Shown: in pieces, positions 36,551 through 46,925 of the stretch | How the letters are laid out: each line of letters begins with the position of its first letter | Numbering within the stretch: the first letter of the stretch is position 1 | Assembly: GCF_046630445.1 (NCBI RefSeq) | Contig: NC_092334.1 | Location: 104,541,501-104,605,500 of the forward strand | Reading direction: 5' to 3' | DNA length: 64,000 bases | From: Rutidosis leptorrhynchoides | Lineage: Eukaryota; Streptophyta; Magnoliopsida; Asterales; Asteraceae | Translations under genes and position numbers: made by a program | The notes under the pieces: model-generated | The model's database searches: none | Told to the model about the DNA's origin: nothing | The model's input: the letters and a program-made list of their open reading frames with translations, nothing else

Positions 36551-36601
36551 ACCATGCGATCGCATGGTTTTCCAAGGCAAACCCCATGCGATCGCATGGG
36601 G
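36551..36601 (-). promoter_or_regulatory. Internal palindrome pair upstream of Athila B ORF3 exon 1
   Basis: Perfect palindromes of 20 bp (36582-36601, CCCC/GGGG arms) and 18 bp (36551-36568, ACC/GGT arms) share the core ATGCGATCGCAT, centres 32 bp apart. The proximal centre is 164 nt before the exon 1 ATG, compared with 162 in Athila A. No clear TATA box follows. Confidence 0.65.
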
Positions 36602-37456
36602 TGTAATATTGTATTTTTTTTATATAAAAACTTTATCTTGTAAAACAATTAATTAATTTATTTTTTAAAATTTTGTTTCTTTTTAGATTGAGGGCGTTTC
36701 GGTACGTTCATCTAGTTCGTCCCTCGACATAATTTTAAAATTTGTCATTTTAAAGCGATTGTTTTAAAAGCAAATATTTTTGGGTTTTTTAAATGTTTTT
36801 GGCATACTTTAGATCAATAAAATTAAAAATAATGATAATAAAATTTCTCATCCCGCCCTCGGGTAAAGCAATTTCGGTTCAACGACCTAGTCTTCAACTC
36901 ACGATGAATTTTAGAAATTATTTTTTTAACTTAATGAAATAAAGTACATTTTTGTTTTTAAATTCACACCAAACTTAAATTTAAAATGCAAAAAATTTCA
37001 AATAAATATTATTAATATTTATATACATTAATTTTACAAACTTATATTTAAAAATAATATAGTTATATATTAATTTTAAAAACAAGGTAAATATAAAAAT
37101 AAAAATCTTTTTGGTCTTATATCCTACTTTAATCAATCAAATATTAACAAAAATATACGTCCCTCTTTTGGGTAAAGTAATTTCGGCTATATTACCTAGT
37201 TTTACTCCTGACGAATTTATGAAATATTTTGGATTGATTGATTAAAGATATTTACACCTTATGAATAAACGGTAAATTTCGCAGTGATGAATTAAATTTT
37301 TGTATGATATCAATAATTTCGGTTTCGCATACCTAATTTTATTGAATATCAATTTAATACTTTATAGCGAACGATTCAGCGTTTATTATCAAAAGATTAA
37401 AAGCAATAAATAAAAACAAATAAAAACTGTACATACTTACCCGTGAGATAGAATTC

Positions 37457-37677
37457 TCAGAGACCCGCTTTAGCCGACTCATAGGAGATTCGTTCGATTT
37501 GGTTCTCCATAGCTACATAAGCATAACCTCGAATTTTCAATAACTTTTCTTCTAAACATATGAACGGTCCTTCTCTGCAAAGAGTAATGAACTCGGTATT
37601 GGAATGTGTTTGATTGTTCGAACATTTCCCTTCGTGTGACCATTTTCCGCATTTATGACATCTTTCAATGTGTCTTG
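37457..37677 (-). pseudogene. Athila B small Cys/His ORF, C-terminal half
   Basis: The minus strand encodes the CHKCGKWSHEGKC knuckle-like motif and the conserved GPFICLEEK and RGYAYVAMENQ segments, ending at TGA 37459-37457. Cut at 37677 by Element 2; the N-terminal half is at 57571-57771. Confidence 0.75.
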
Positions 37678-37853
37678 TGTGACGACCCGGAAATTTCCGA
37701 CCAAATTTAAACTTAATCTTAATATGATTTCGACACGATAAGCAAAGTCTGTTAGTTTGAGTCTCAAAAACTTTGAACTGTTTTCATGTATTCAATTGAC
37801 CTTCGACCATTCCCGACGATTCACGAACAACTAATTGTAAATAGATACATGTA

Positions 37854-38141
<288 letters not shown>

Positions 38142-39367
38142 AATATTTCTTGTAAATATATATAATTATATTAAAAATATATAAAATATTTATGTTAGTA
38201 GTTAAAACTTGTTATTTAAAACTGTTTGCATATAGAAAGAGAATATATTAAAAATAACTGATTTCGAGCCTAATTAGTAAACGTCAGTAACACTCGGTTG
38301 ACGTTTCATTAGTTTTAATATAGATATAATACATGTTCATGAATGATTAAGATAAAAGTTGGACTGTAAATTGATTACGAAGATTATAGATTTGTTAAAA
38401 ATATTTTTACATTTTTAAGATTAAATATTAGTACTCCGTACACATAAATTGGAACAAAAAATAAACAATTCTCAAGCCTTTTTGATCAGGTTTTAAACAG
38501 TTAATGAGTGAAATAATTAATTATATTTAATCTAAAAGTTTGGGATTTTTAGGAACAATTTTATATTTTAACTGTTTAGCAATGGACACGAAATAATAGC
38601 TATGCTGAGTGTCGGCAAAAATTAATGAAAATAAGACAAATCATTCACATGTATTACTGTGTTCCTTTTTGTTCTTTCATTATCAACCACACAGCATATA
38701 TATTATATACATATCATATACGTATCAAAATAGGTGTGCAATCCATAATATCATTTACCCGATCTACCTTCATCACCCTAGGCCTTCCACCACCGCGAGT
38801 CACCACCAATCACCACCATGAGGACAACCACTCATCCTCCCACCTTCGAAAATCACCACCATCAAGATCATCACAAACGTCACCACTGCTTGTTCTTTTC
38901 AATCTATATTTCTGTTTTGATTAGACTAAAACTGAACCAACCATCATCATAGAACTGCTATATCTTTTCCATTTCTGACCGAAACCTTCCACCATCGTAT
39001 CACCGTCACGAAAACCATCAAGTTATTGTTATAGCTATTGTTTTACGACTACTGCTTATGCTTATTTCGGTTTCTGCTTGTAAACAGTCGGCAACACACC
39101 CTTTTCAAACCCACAACCACCATCACCATATTACATCAATAAACTACCACCACCTCCACCATGAACCGCCACTATCATCCATTAACCTACTGCTGCTGCT
39201 ACAGTCTTTTGATGTCGATGATGGGTTCATGATGATGATAGACGAAGGATGAAGAGCTGATGAAAAGGTACGTAGATGATGATCATTATGGGACGTTGAA
39301 GAAGAAGATAACCAAGAAAATAAAACGCATTATATAGTTTTAATTCTAGAATTATTTCAGAAAAGTA

Positions 39368-39455
39368 GATTCGGTTGAGTGGTTTAAGGTGTGGTTGTGT
39401 TAACGAGAGGTCCTGGGATCGAACCATGGCGGCTACAAAACATTTATTTATTTTT
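39368..39455 (+). ncRNA. tRNA-like Pol III module 1 in Element 2 left LTR
   Basis: TGAGTGGTTTAAGGT (39376-39390) resembles a tRNA A box and GGATCGAACC (39416-39425) a B box, at tRNA-like spacing, with a T5 run at 39451-39455. It has no recognisable anticodon arm, so it is not a functional tRNA. It could be a tRNA-derived (SINE-like) promoter embedded in the LTR. The copy in the right LTR is at 55493-55560. Confidence 0.5.
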
Positions 39456-39635
39456 ATGTGATGGGCCGAGAGTTTTGTATTCAGTTGGGCTTAAGAAACT
39501 ACTTTGGGCCGACACTTAAAAGATGGGATTATGATCCATTAATAAATTCTGGTAGTGTTTTGGTGGAATAAAATGAAAACAGAAAGATACGTATTAAATA
39601 CATATAAAATACAAATAATAATAGAGAAACAAAGA

Positions 39636-39715
39636 TAGATGGATGGTTAGGAGTGTTTATGGGTAAGCTAGAGGTCGCGTGTTCGAGTCCCGTCTCGGGC
39701 ACTTTAAGTCTTTTT
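39636..39715 (+). ncRNA. tRNA-like Pol III module 2 in Element 2 left LTR
   Basis: TGGTTAGGAGTG (39644-39655) is A-box-like and GTGTTCGAGTCCC (39679-39691) is B-box-like; a T5 run at 39711-39715 could terminate Pol III. It is on the same strand as module 1 and about 270 bp downstream. The right LTR copy is at 55764-55827. Function is unproven. Confidence 0.5.
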
Positions 39716-39755
39716 AATGCTACAAAGGTATAACATATTGTTGTTATTATTTCCA

Positions 39756-39756
39756 C

Positions 39757-39843
<87 letters not shown>

Positions 39844-39854
39844 CATCATCATCA
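39756..39854. repeat. (TTA)n microsatellite, Element 2 left LTR
   Basis: A trinucleotide array ending in TCA units. The counterpart at 55884-56010 has a different length and internal interruptions. Poly-Leu and poly-Ile frames across it are artefacts. Confidence 0.9.
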
Positions 39855-40410
39855 TTACTAATAAAAAATATTAGTTATCACTTAATATTAGTAATATCTA
39901 AAAACTACAATTATGATTACTAGTATTATTGTTAAGTAATATTATTACTATCATATTAAAATTTATTAGTATTTTCATTAAAATTTATACTTATATCAGT
40001 TTATAATTAATTATATTAACTTTATTATTACAAGTGTTATAATTATTATTAGTATTATAATTATCATTATAAGTATTATTATTTATATTATCATGGGTAA
40101 TATTATTATGTAATTACTTAAATCCTTATCATAATAATCATTAACTGTAAAAATTAATATTATTATCATTAATGTTATTTTTATCACTAATAGAATTATT
40201 AACATTATTACCTTTATTAATAAATTAAGTATTATAATTATTTTTACCATATTTAATATTATTTTAGAATTGTTATAATTACTATTTTAACAAACATATG
40301 ATATATATACATATATATATATAAATACTTATTATATATGACATAACATAATTGATGTTTTTATATACAAAATAAATATATAAAACATATACATATTTAT
40401 AAAAAGATAT

Positions 40411-40420
<10 letters not shown>

Positions 40421-40501
<81 letters not shown>
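40421..40501. repeat. (AT)n microsatellite, Element 2 left LTR
   Basis: About 80 bp of AT dinucleotides; the copy near 56578-56622 is about half as long. Confidence 0.9.
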
Positions 40502-40505
<4 letters not shown>

Positions 40506-41386
40506 CGATTACAATTATGTATATTAATAAATATACAAATAATATAGGTTCGTGAATCCGAGACCTACCCTGCATCGTTCAATGTCGTCATATGTATTTT
40601 TACTACAAAATACAGTACTGTGAGTTTCATTTGCTCCCTTTTTAAATGCTTTTGCAATAGATATTTTTGGGACTGAGAATACATGCGCTTCTTTTATAAA
40701 TGTTTTACGAAATAGACACAAGTACTTAAAACTACATTCTATGGTTGGATTATTAAACCGAATATCGCCCTTCAAGTCTGGTAACCTAAGAATTTAGAGA
40801 AATGGCCCCTGATTGACGCGAATCCTAAAGATAGATCTATGGACCTTGATAAGTCCCATTCTGGGTACGAATGCTTTAGTACTTCGAGATTATTATTATA
40901 CAGACGAGAGGTTCTGTTTGGGGATATTCTATGCATTAAAGTTAACGTCGGTTACCAGGTGTTCAATCCATATGAATGATATTTTTGTCTCTATGCATGG
41001 GACGTATATTTATGAGAACTGAAAATGAAAATCTTGTGGTCTATTAAAATGATGGAAATGATTATTTATGTTAAACTAATGAACTCACCAACCTTTTGGT
41101 TGACACTTTAAAGCATGTTTATTCTCAGGTACGAAAGAAATCTTCCGCTGTGCATTTGCTCATCTTAGAGATATTACTTGGAGTCATTCATGACATATTT
41201 CAAAAGACATTGCATTCGAGTCGTTGAGTTCATCAAGATTATTATTAAGTCAATTATAGTTAAATATATTATGAAATGGTATGCATGTCGTCAACTTTAG
41301 ATGAAGTGAAAGATTGTCTTTTCAAAAACGAATGCAATGTTTGTAAAATGTATCATATAGAGGTCAAGTACCTCGCGATTTAATCA

Positions 41387-41611
41387 TTTCTAGTCTAGAC
41401 ACATCTTACTGCATTGATTGCATAAATAGTGTATAGACAAAATTCATATCTTAGCGTATATGTTACTGTAGACTTTATCTGACACGTTTCTTTAATTTCC
41501 TCCGTAATCTACGGGATCCTCTGTACTATATTAGATATTTTATATAATTAGAATATTATTCGTTAACCGAAAATTATTTCATATCGAATATCCTCTAACT
41601 GACCATAAGAG
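41387..41611 (+). other. Element 2 leader with primer site deleted
   Basis: Starts abruptly at sequence matching the Element 1 leader about 120 bases downstream of its primer site. No TGGTATCAGAGC is present. The leader leads to the ORF ATG at 41612. Confidence 0.75.
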
Positions 41612-42187
41612 ATGGATCCTACACCTAGCTTGGATTCTATTAGTTCCGGAAGCAATTTCGAGATGCATATTGAAGTAGACTCCGAAGTCAATGAACCCGA
41701 AGTGTCCCCACCGTTTAACTATTTTTCTTTCTGGAGGAGATGGGGGTGGGTCCGAGACTTACTCACTCGATGGAGAAATGAAGAAGGCGATCCCTACCGC
41801 GAACCAAACTTACCTCCTAACATCGAAGAAAACGATGTACTCACCGGTGAACCTATGCGCAACACTGTATTCACCCTTCTTGCTAAAGTTTTCCACCTCG
41901 AAGGTCGCATTACTGCAATCTCAGAAAATATTCAACCTCTACTTCCGAATACTAATCGAAGGGGAATATTAGAAGAAGTTAGGGAACTTCGAATTGATAA
42001 TCAAGACCTATCAAATCAGATGAGTGGATGGATAGAAATGATAGAGGGTAGGATAGAAACCCTGACAAGAATGGTGCGTGACCTACAAGCTATACTTACT
42101 ACACCAACATCCTCACCAACCTCAGCACCAACAACACTTGTATCACCGACAGCAACAGTACCACCATCAGCAGCACCAGCAGCATAA
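41612..42187 (+). CDS. Small ORF of the Element 1/2 family, intact
   Basis: A 191-residue protein beginning MDPTPSLD in the first-ORF (gag) position. Seen in order: a Ser/Glu-rich acidic N-terminus, a Trp/Arg-rich block with GWVR-x-LL and WRNEEGDP, an LTGEP motif, a long Leu/Ile heptad-like helical stretch (residues about 85-160) that could form a coiled coil, and a Thr/Pro/Ala/Ser-rich tail. No zinc knuckle, protease or polymerase motif. The same protein, with one stop, is in Element 1 (10762-11319). Preservation of motifs between two elements with otherwise diverged sequence suggests past selection. I do not recognise the family. Confidence 0.75.
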   Translation: MDPTPSLDSISSGSNFEMHIEVDSEVNEPEVSPPFNYFSFWRRWGWVRDLLTRWRNEEGDPYREPNLPPNIEENDVLTGEPMRNTVFTLLAKVFHLEGRITAISENIQPLLPNTNRRGILEEVRELRIDNQDLSNQMSGWIEMIEGRIETLTRMVRDLQAILTTPTSSPTSAPTTLVSPTATVPPSAAPAA

Positions 42188-44450
42188 CTAGTACCAACGA
42201 CAACAACATCATCACACGTCTCAACCTCGCAATCTATACCTCAGGCATAATCATCGTTCTACGAATCGTTCTACATAAACTATCTTCGTTCTTCATGGAG
42301 ATTAAGTAATCTCTAAATGTTTTAGAGATTATGTATTCTAGATCTAACGGTAAACCAGATGAGTTTAATATCATGTTAACTCATTAAATCCAAAATTACA
42401 TCTGAAGAAAATATATATGTGTATATGTTTTTATAAAGATTGTAATTAAAAAAATTCTTTCGTACAAACTGTTAATGGTGAAAATATTTTAACGGGTAGG
42501 TAATACCCGAGGAATATTTAGATTTCACATTAATAAGTTACACTGTACATTCTTCGAATCTGATTCAACAGTCATTTACTATCCTACTTACATTCACTAA
42601 TATACAAATTCGTTCACCACAGAGTAACCATATTCATTCAATTTCATATTTGGATTTTGACCAATCAAAATCCAACAAGTGGCATAATGAAGAAAATATT
42701 TGGCAAAATAAAATTTGTTAGAAACAGACAAATTAACTATGAGGAATTTTGTTAAGAATTCACGCTAACAAAATCCTAGCTAACTGTTCCTAGTTAATTG
42801 TTAATTCCTTATTACATTTATTTTTCGCAATTTATTTATCCCAATTTATTTATCGCAATTTATTTTTCACAATTTAATTATCGCAATTTTAATTCTCGCA
42901 ATTTTATTTATCATCATTTAATTTCTGTTATTTATTTTACGCACTTTAATTATCGTCATTTAAATACTGTTATTTACGCATTTTAAATATCGGGACACGT
43001 ATACAAGGTTTTGACATATCATATCGACGCATCTATATATATTATTTGAAATAACCATAGACACTCTATATGCAGTAATGCTGGAGTTAGCTATACAGGG
43101 TTGAGGTTGATTCTACAATAATATATATAGTTTGAGTTGTGATCGAGTCTGAGACGAATACGGGTCACGACACATATTAATTAATTCGAATATTATATGT
43201 TAAACTATATATGAATTATGGGAATGTTAACTATGGACTATCGACTGTGGACTAATAATTTTGGACAATTAAAATGAATTAAAATATTGTTTATAACATA
43301 TGAAACTAAACAATTCTTCAAGTTTGCCACTTGATCTCATCTTAAACCTCATTTGTATCTTGACGATTACAATTTGCGTTCAAACCTTTCATGATTCTTA
43401 AAAACACCTCAATCAAGATAATGAACCAACCGCACTTCATCTATGGAAAGAAAGATTGATGCGTATAGTTATGCACCTGACAACTCTCGGCAACTGAGTA
43501 AAAGTTTAACACGTAGCCGCGTCAGATCCTTTGGCATTTATTAGCAAAAATAACTTTGCGATCCCTTTTCAAAGTAGCCAATTTTGTCACAGCTCCAACA
43601 AGTCAACTTTGACTTTTCATTCGAAGTAGCCTTACTATAATCCTGATATATACGATTACCCTTTTGATACCGGAGAATTCTTTTATATTCCATCATATTA
43701 CCAGCAGACGTACCAGCAACCTCATTGCTCCTTGGCTTAAATCTCTCCGAAAAATCACTATATTTATCTATTGAAGTCTCATCATGTACTCATCCGCATC
43801 TTGTAACAAGAATTGCCATACCAATTACCGGGAATCAGCAAATCTGTATGGTGAGTCTCGCAACGCTTTCACATCAACAGTTATATGTATCCATATAACA
43901 TTTATCTCTTAGAACTATGATCTTCCATTCTGAAATTCTGAAAAGCACCCAGCCTGCGAATTAATACTCTGAATTTAAAAAAGTTGAATGAAGCAAGAAA
44001 AACTGTAAACGACCTCAACAGCCAAAAATTGATGATAAAGAATTGTATGTTGGCAAAGCTCAGAAAAAGTTTGAAACTGAAAAACTGATTTAAGCAAACT
44101 ACGAAGTAGTCTCTGAACAAATCACAAGGACTAAACTTGTACATTAAGAATCCTGATGATTCGGTTTCTGATTAAATCATTATCGAATACCTTGCTTCTG
44201 ACTCCAAACTCTTGCGAACAAATTTTCTTCACCATCCTTCGATATTAGAAATTCCAAGATATCATCGTATCTTTCATTATAAATATCCTCCATATTTCTG
44301 AAGATATTTTCATAACTATTCTTATCCGAAATCATTAATCTCTTCGTGCTATCAGTGTTACATCATATAGAAACTGTTAGTTTCTATATACTGTAAACTT
44401 ACGAGCTTAAAATATGAATGTTATTGAAGTAATGTTGGGAACTGATGCAT
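42188..44450 (+). other. Element 2 internal noncoding region
   Basis: No credible coding frame. A purine-tract-like TTTAACGGGTAGGTA is at about 42490. A degenerate TTTATCGCAATTT-type array runs from about 42815 to 42990. It is followed by about 190 bp (42990-43180) that matches part of the Element 4 LTR (about 59700-59890, opposite strand). Sequence from about 43370 aligns with Element 1 again. The middle part looks like a captured piece of another LTR. Confidence 0.6.
44446..44450. repeat. Target-site duplication TGCAT (left) of Element 3
   Basis: TGCAT recurs at 52835-52839 immediately after the terminal CA of Element 3. The uninterrupted target exists in Element 1 near 8990, which confirms the event. 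Confidence 0.95.
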
Positions 44451-45106
44451 TGTAACAACCCCAATCCGTTTAACCAAAAACGGAGTACATTTTTTTTATT
44501 AGTTAGGTCCCATTAATACAATACATTTTCAATTCTATTTTAATCGAAACATAACATCGTAATGATACGTTTAACAATCTATCATGACCCTTGGCACATA
44601 AATTACACTTTACAAAATCATTTGTAATAATGACCCGATCACGAGAAATACGGGTTAAGACTCAATAACCCAACCCAATACCAAGAGCATAATTCTGGGG
44701 ACTACCAAATCCCCCATCCGCGTCCAAATATCCAAAAGCTACCCCGTCGAGCCCAAGCGCTCCTAAGCATCTAGTCTACAACTAGCTAGCTTCATAATCA
44801 CAATATCTGTAAAAAGGTAAACAACGAGAGGGGTAAGCATAAAGCTTAGTGAATGCAATAATTATACATATACATATATAATATACCTACTGGCAAACAC
44901 TTGCACAAATACCTCATACACGCTAGCAATTTACATGGCATACCATCGCAAAGTATAACACTAAATCTCCAAGACCATAAGCTAGCACAAACAATAGCAT
45001 ATATAACTCGAACAATATAATATGCTACACTACAACACATAACCATGGTTAACCAATAACACAAGGGAATGGTACTTCGAATTTCCCATTGGTGTTCGTA
45101 ACAACC

Positions 45107-45335
45107 GTTAGTGTACAACGAAATATATCACTAACCCCTAGGCGACACGGACAACAAAATATCCGTTCAAGCAATCGTTAGTGTACAACGAAATATATCA
45201 CTAACTCTTGGGCAATTTGGACAACGAAATATCCATTGTTAGTGTACAACGAAATATATCACTAACTCTTGGGCATTTTGGACAACGAAATATCCATCGT
45301 TAGTGTACAATGAAATATATCACTAACTCTCGGTG
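45107..45335. repeat. Four tandem units with GTTAGTG/CACTAAC dyads
   Basis: Units start at about 45107, 45177, 45238 and 45299 (periods 70, 61 and 61). Each contains GTTAGTG, a 15-base spacer and CACTAAC, able to form a stem, followed by a GGACAACGAAATATCC-type sequence in the first three. The array is repeated at 51056-51284 in the right LTR. Confidence 0.85.
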
Positions 45336-46550
45336 GTATAGACCCGTATACCCCGACCCCATTCCCCGCCCTACAAATAGATACATTATATACACACATG
45401 TATAATCATTCCACTCACCTCGTGAACTCGAGCATTACAAACCATGCACGAAATCTTCACCACACGCAACCGAGCAAGATTTTACCTATAATACGCATAT
45501 AGGTATCCACATAATCAACATACAACCCCATTTGGACTCTCGACCCGCCCAAATGAACAACAAGTGCAAAATACACCCTTTTGCACTTTTAACGCTACCC
45601 GAAGGTCCAAAACTAACGAGACTAGTTCCCGCGTTCCCGAAATACCCAAATATGTCAACTTTAACCTCTAAACACATACTAGCTCGTATTTTACACAAAA
45701 TCCATTCCATGGTTGACCAAGTTTGACTTTATTGCTAAAACACCAAATTTTAACCTAAAATCACTTCTCGCGAGTAATTACATCAAAAGCATCATTTAAC
45801 ACTTAACAAATGCGTTTAACATCCAATTAATCCAAATTAGTATCATCCTCAATTTTGACCCAATTCAAATTGCTCATTTTGACCAAAGTCATAAAACGCC
45901 CCAAAATCACTAACGACTAGTGATTATATTTTCAAGACAACCACTAACACTTAAATCAAGCATTTACCTACTTGATTTACCAAAACTTGACTCAAATCTT
46001 AGTTTGACACTAAACCAAAGTCAACACCCATTTTTGACCAACTAACATGTTCTTATGAACATCTATACACAAACACATTTATAATCTAGTGATTACACCC
46101 AAAATCATGACCAAATTCGTCACCAAACCCTAACCCACCAATAACGAGTCAAAACCCATCTACTAACCACAACAAACCCATTTCACAACCATTAAAGGGT
46201 TTCTAACAAAATCAAGCTCAAACCCTAATTTGAATATTAAAATCAAATAATGAAATTCGGAGTTAGAGCTTACCAATACTACCAAAACGTAGCCAAGAAC
46301 GAGATGAACAACTTTAATGCTCGCGACTTGACCCAATTCACCCTTCTTCTTCCTCAAACCAAGCTCTCTCTCTCTCTAGAACTCTCTTTCTCTCTCTAAA
46401 TTGAATGTGTGTAGTAGAGAGAGTGAGAAATGAGATAGGGTTGAGCTTTGGATTAGTTCTTAAGGCCTCAAACCGTCCACAATGTGAAAAGACTAAAACA
46501 CCCAAAAGATACCCTTAAAAACGGGTCAATTTGGTCAGTTCTGCGTAAAT

Positions 46551-46585
46551 GTCGCGTTTCGCGACCTCCTGTCGCGTTTCGCGAC
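46551..46585. promoter_or_regulatory. Paired TCGCG dyads in Element 3 left LTR
   Basis: Two copies of GTCGCGTTTCGCGAC (46551-46565 and 46571-46585), centres 20 bp apart. A decayed third is near 46669, and several ACGCGAT words lie nearby. The right LTR has the pair at 52499-52513 and 52519-52533. They are similar in kind to the Athila palindromes but with different spacing and no adjacent TATA box. Confidence 0.55.
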
Positions 46586-46886
46586 GCCCAGTACGCGATA
46601 CATACACCTAATACGCGATGGATAGCTCAGGTCATGGGGTTTTCATGTTGTCGTGTTTCAAACATACCTGTCGCGTTCCGCAACGTGCTGGGACGCGATA
46701 AACACACTCAAAACGCGATGTTACCAGCTTTTAGAAGTTCAGGGACTGAAATTGACAAATTCTGATTCTGATGTAAATTCTGAAAATGCATAAGTGTTAG
46801 GTTCACTTTTAGTGGCTCTTTCTGATGCACACATTTACTGACACTTTCTGATGGCACTTCTGATGTATAAAATTCAGGATGTTACA

Positions 46887-46925
46887 ACTCTCCCCCCACT
46901 TAAATTGGATCACGTCCTCGTGATC
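46887..46925 (-). other. Polypurine tract of Element 3
   Basis: On the minus strand AAGTGGGGGGAGAGT ends at the LTR border. It is a strong purine run in the expected place. Confidence 0.8.

Larger units (their letters stand above)
44451..46886 (-). repeat. Element 3 left LTR (3' LTR)
   Basis: 2,436 bp. It contains four tandem dyad-bearing repeats (45107-45335), a CT-rich run near 46365-46400 and TCGCG-rich dyads (46551-46710). Frames within it are also present in the right LTR simply because LTRs are copies. Confidence 0.93.

Noticed and set aside
38609..39252. His/Pro-rich ORFs in the Element 2 LTRs
   Set aside because: They arise from a CACC-rich patch, and conservation again reflects LTR copying; no start context or domain supports them.
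39636..39715. Functional tRNA gene
   Set aside because: Box motifs are present, but the T-stem does not pair well and there is no clear anticodon arm; kept only as a tRNA-like module.
45107..45335. CRISPR-like array
   Set aside because: The units are full-length tandem repeats without unique spacers, in a plant LTR.
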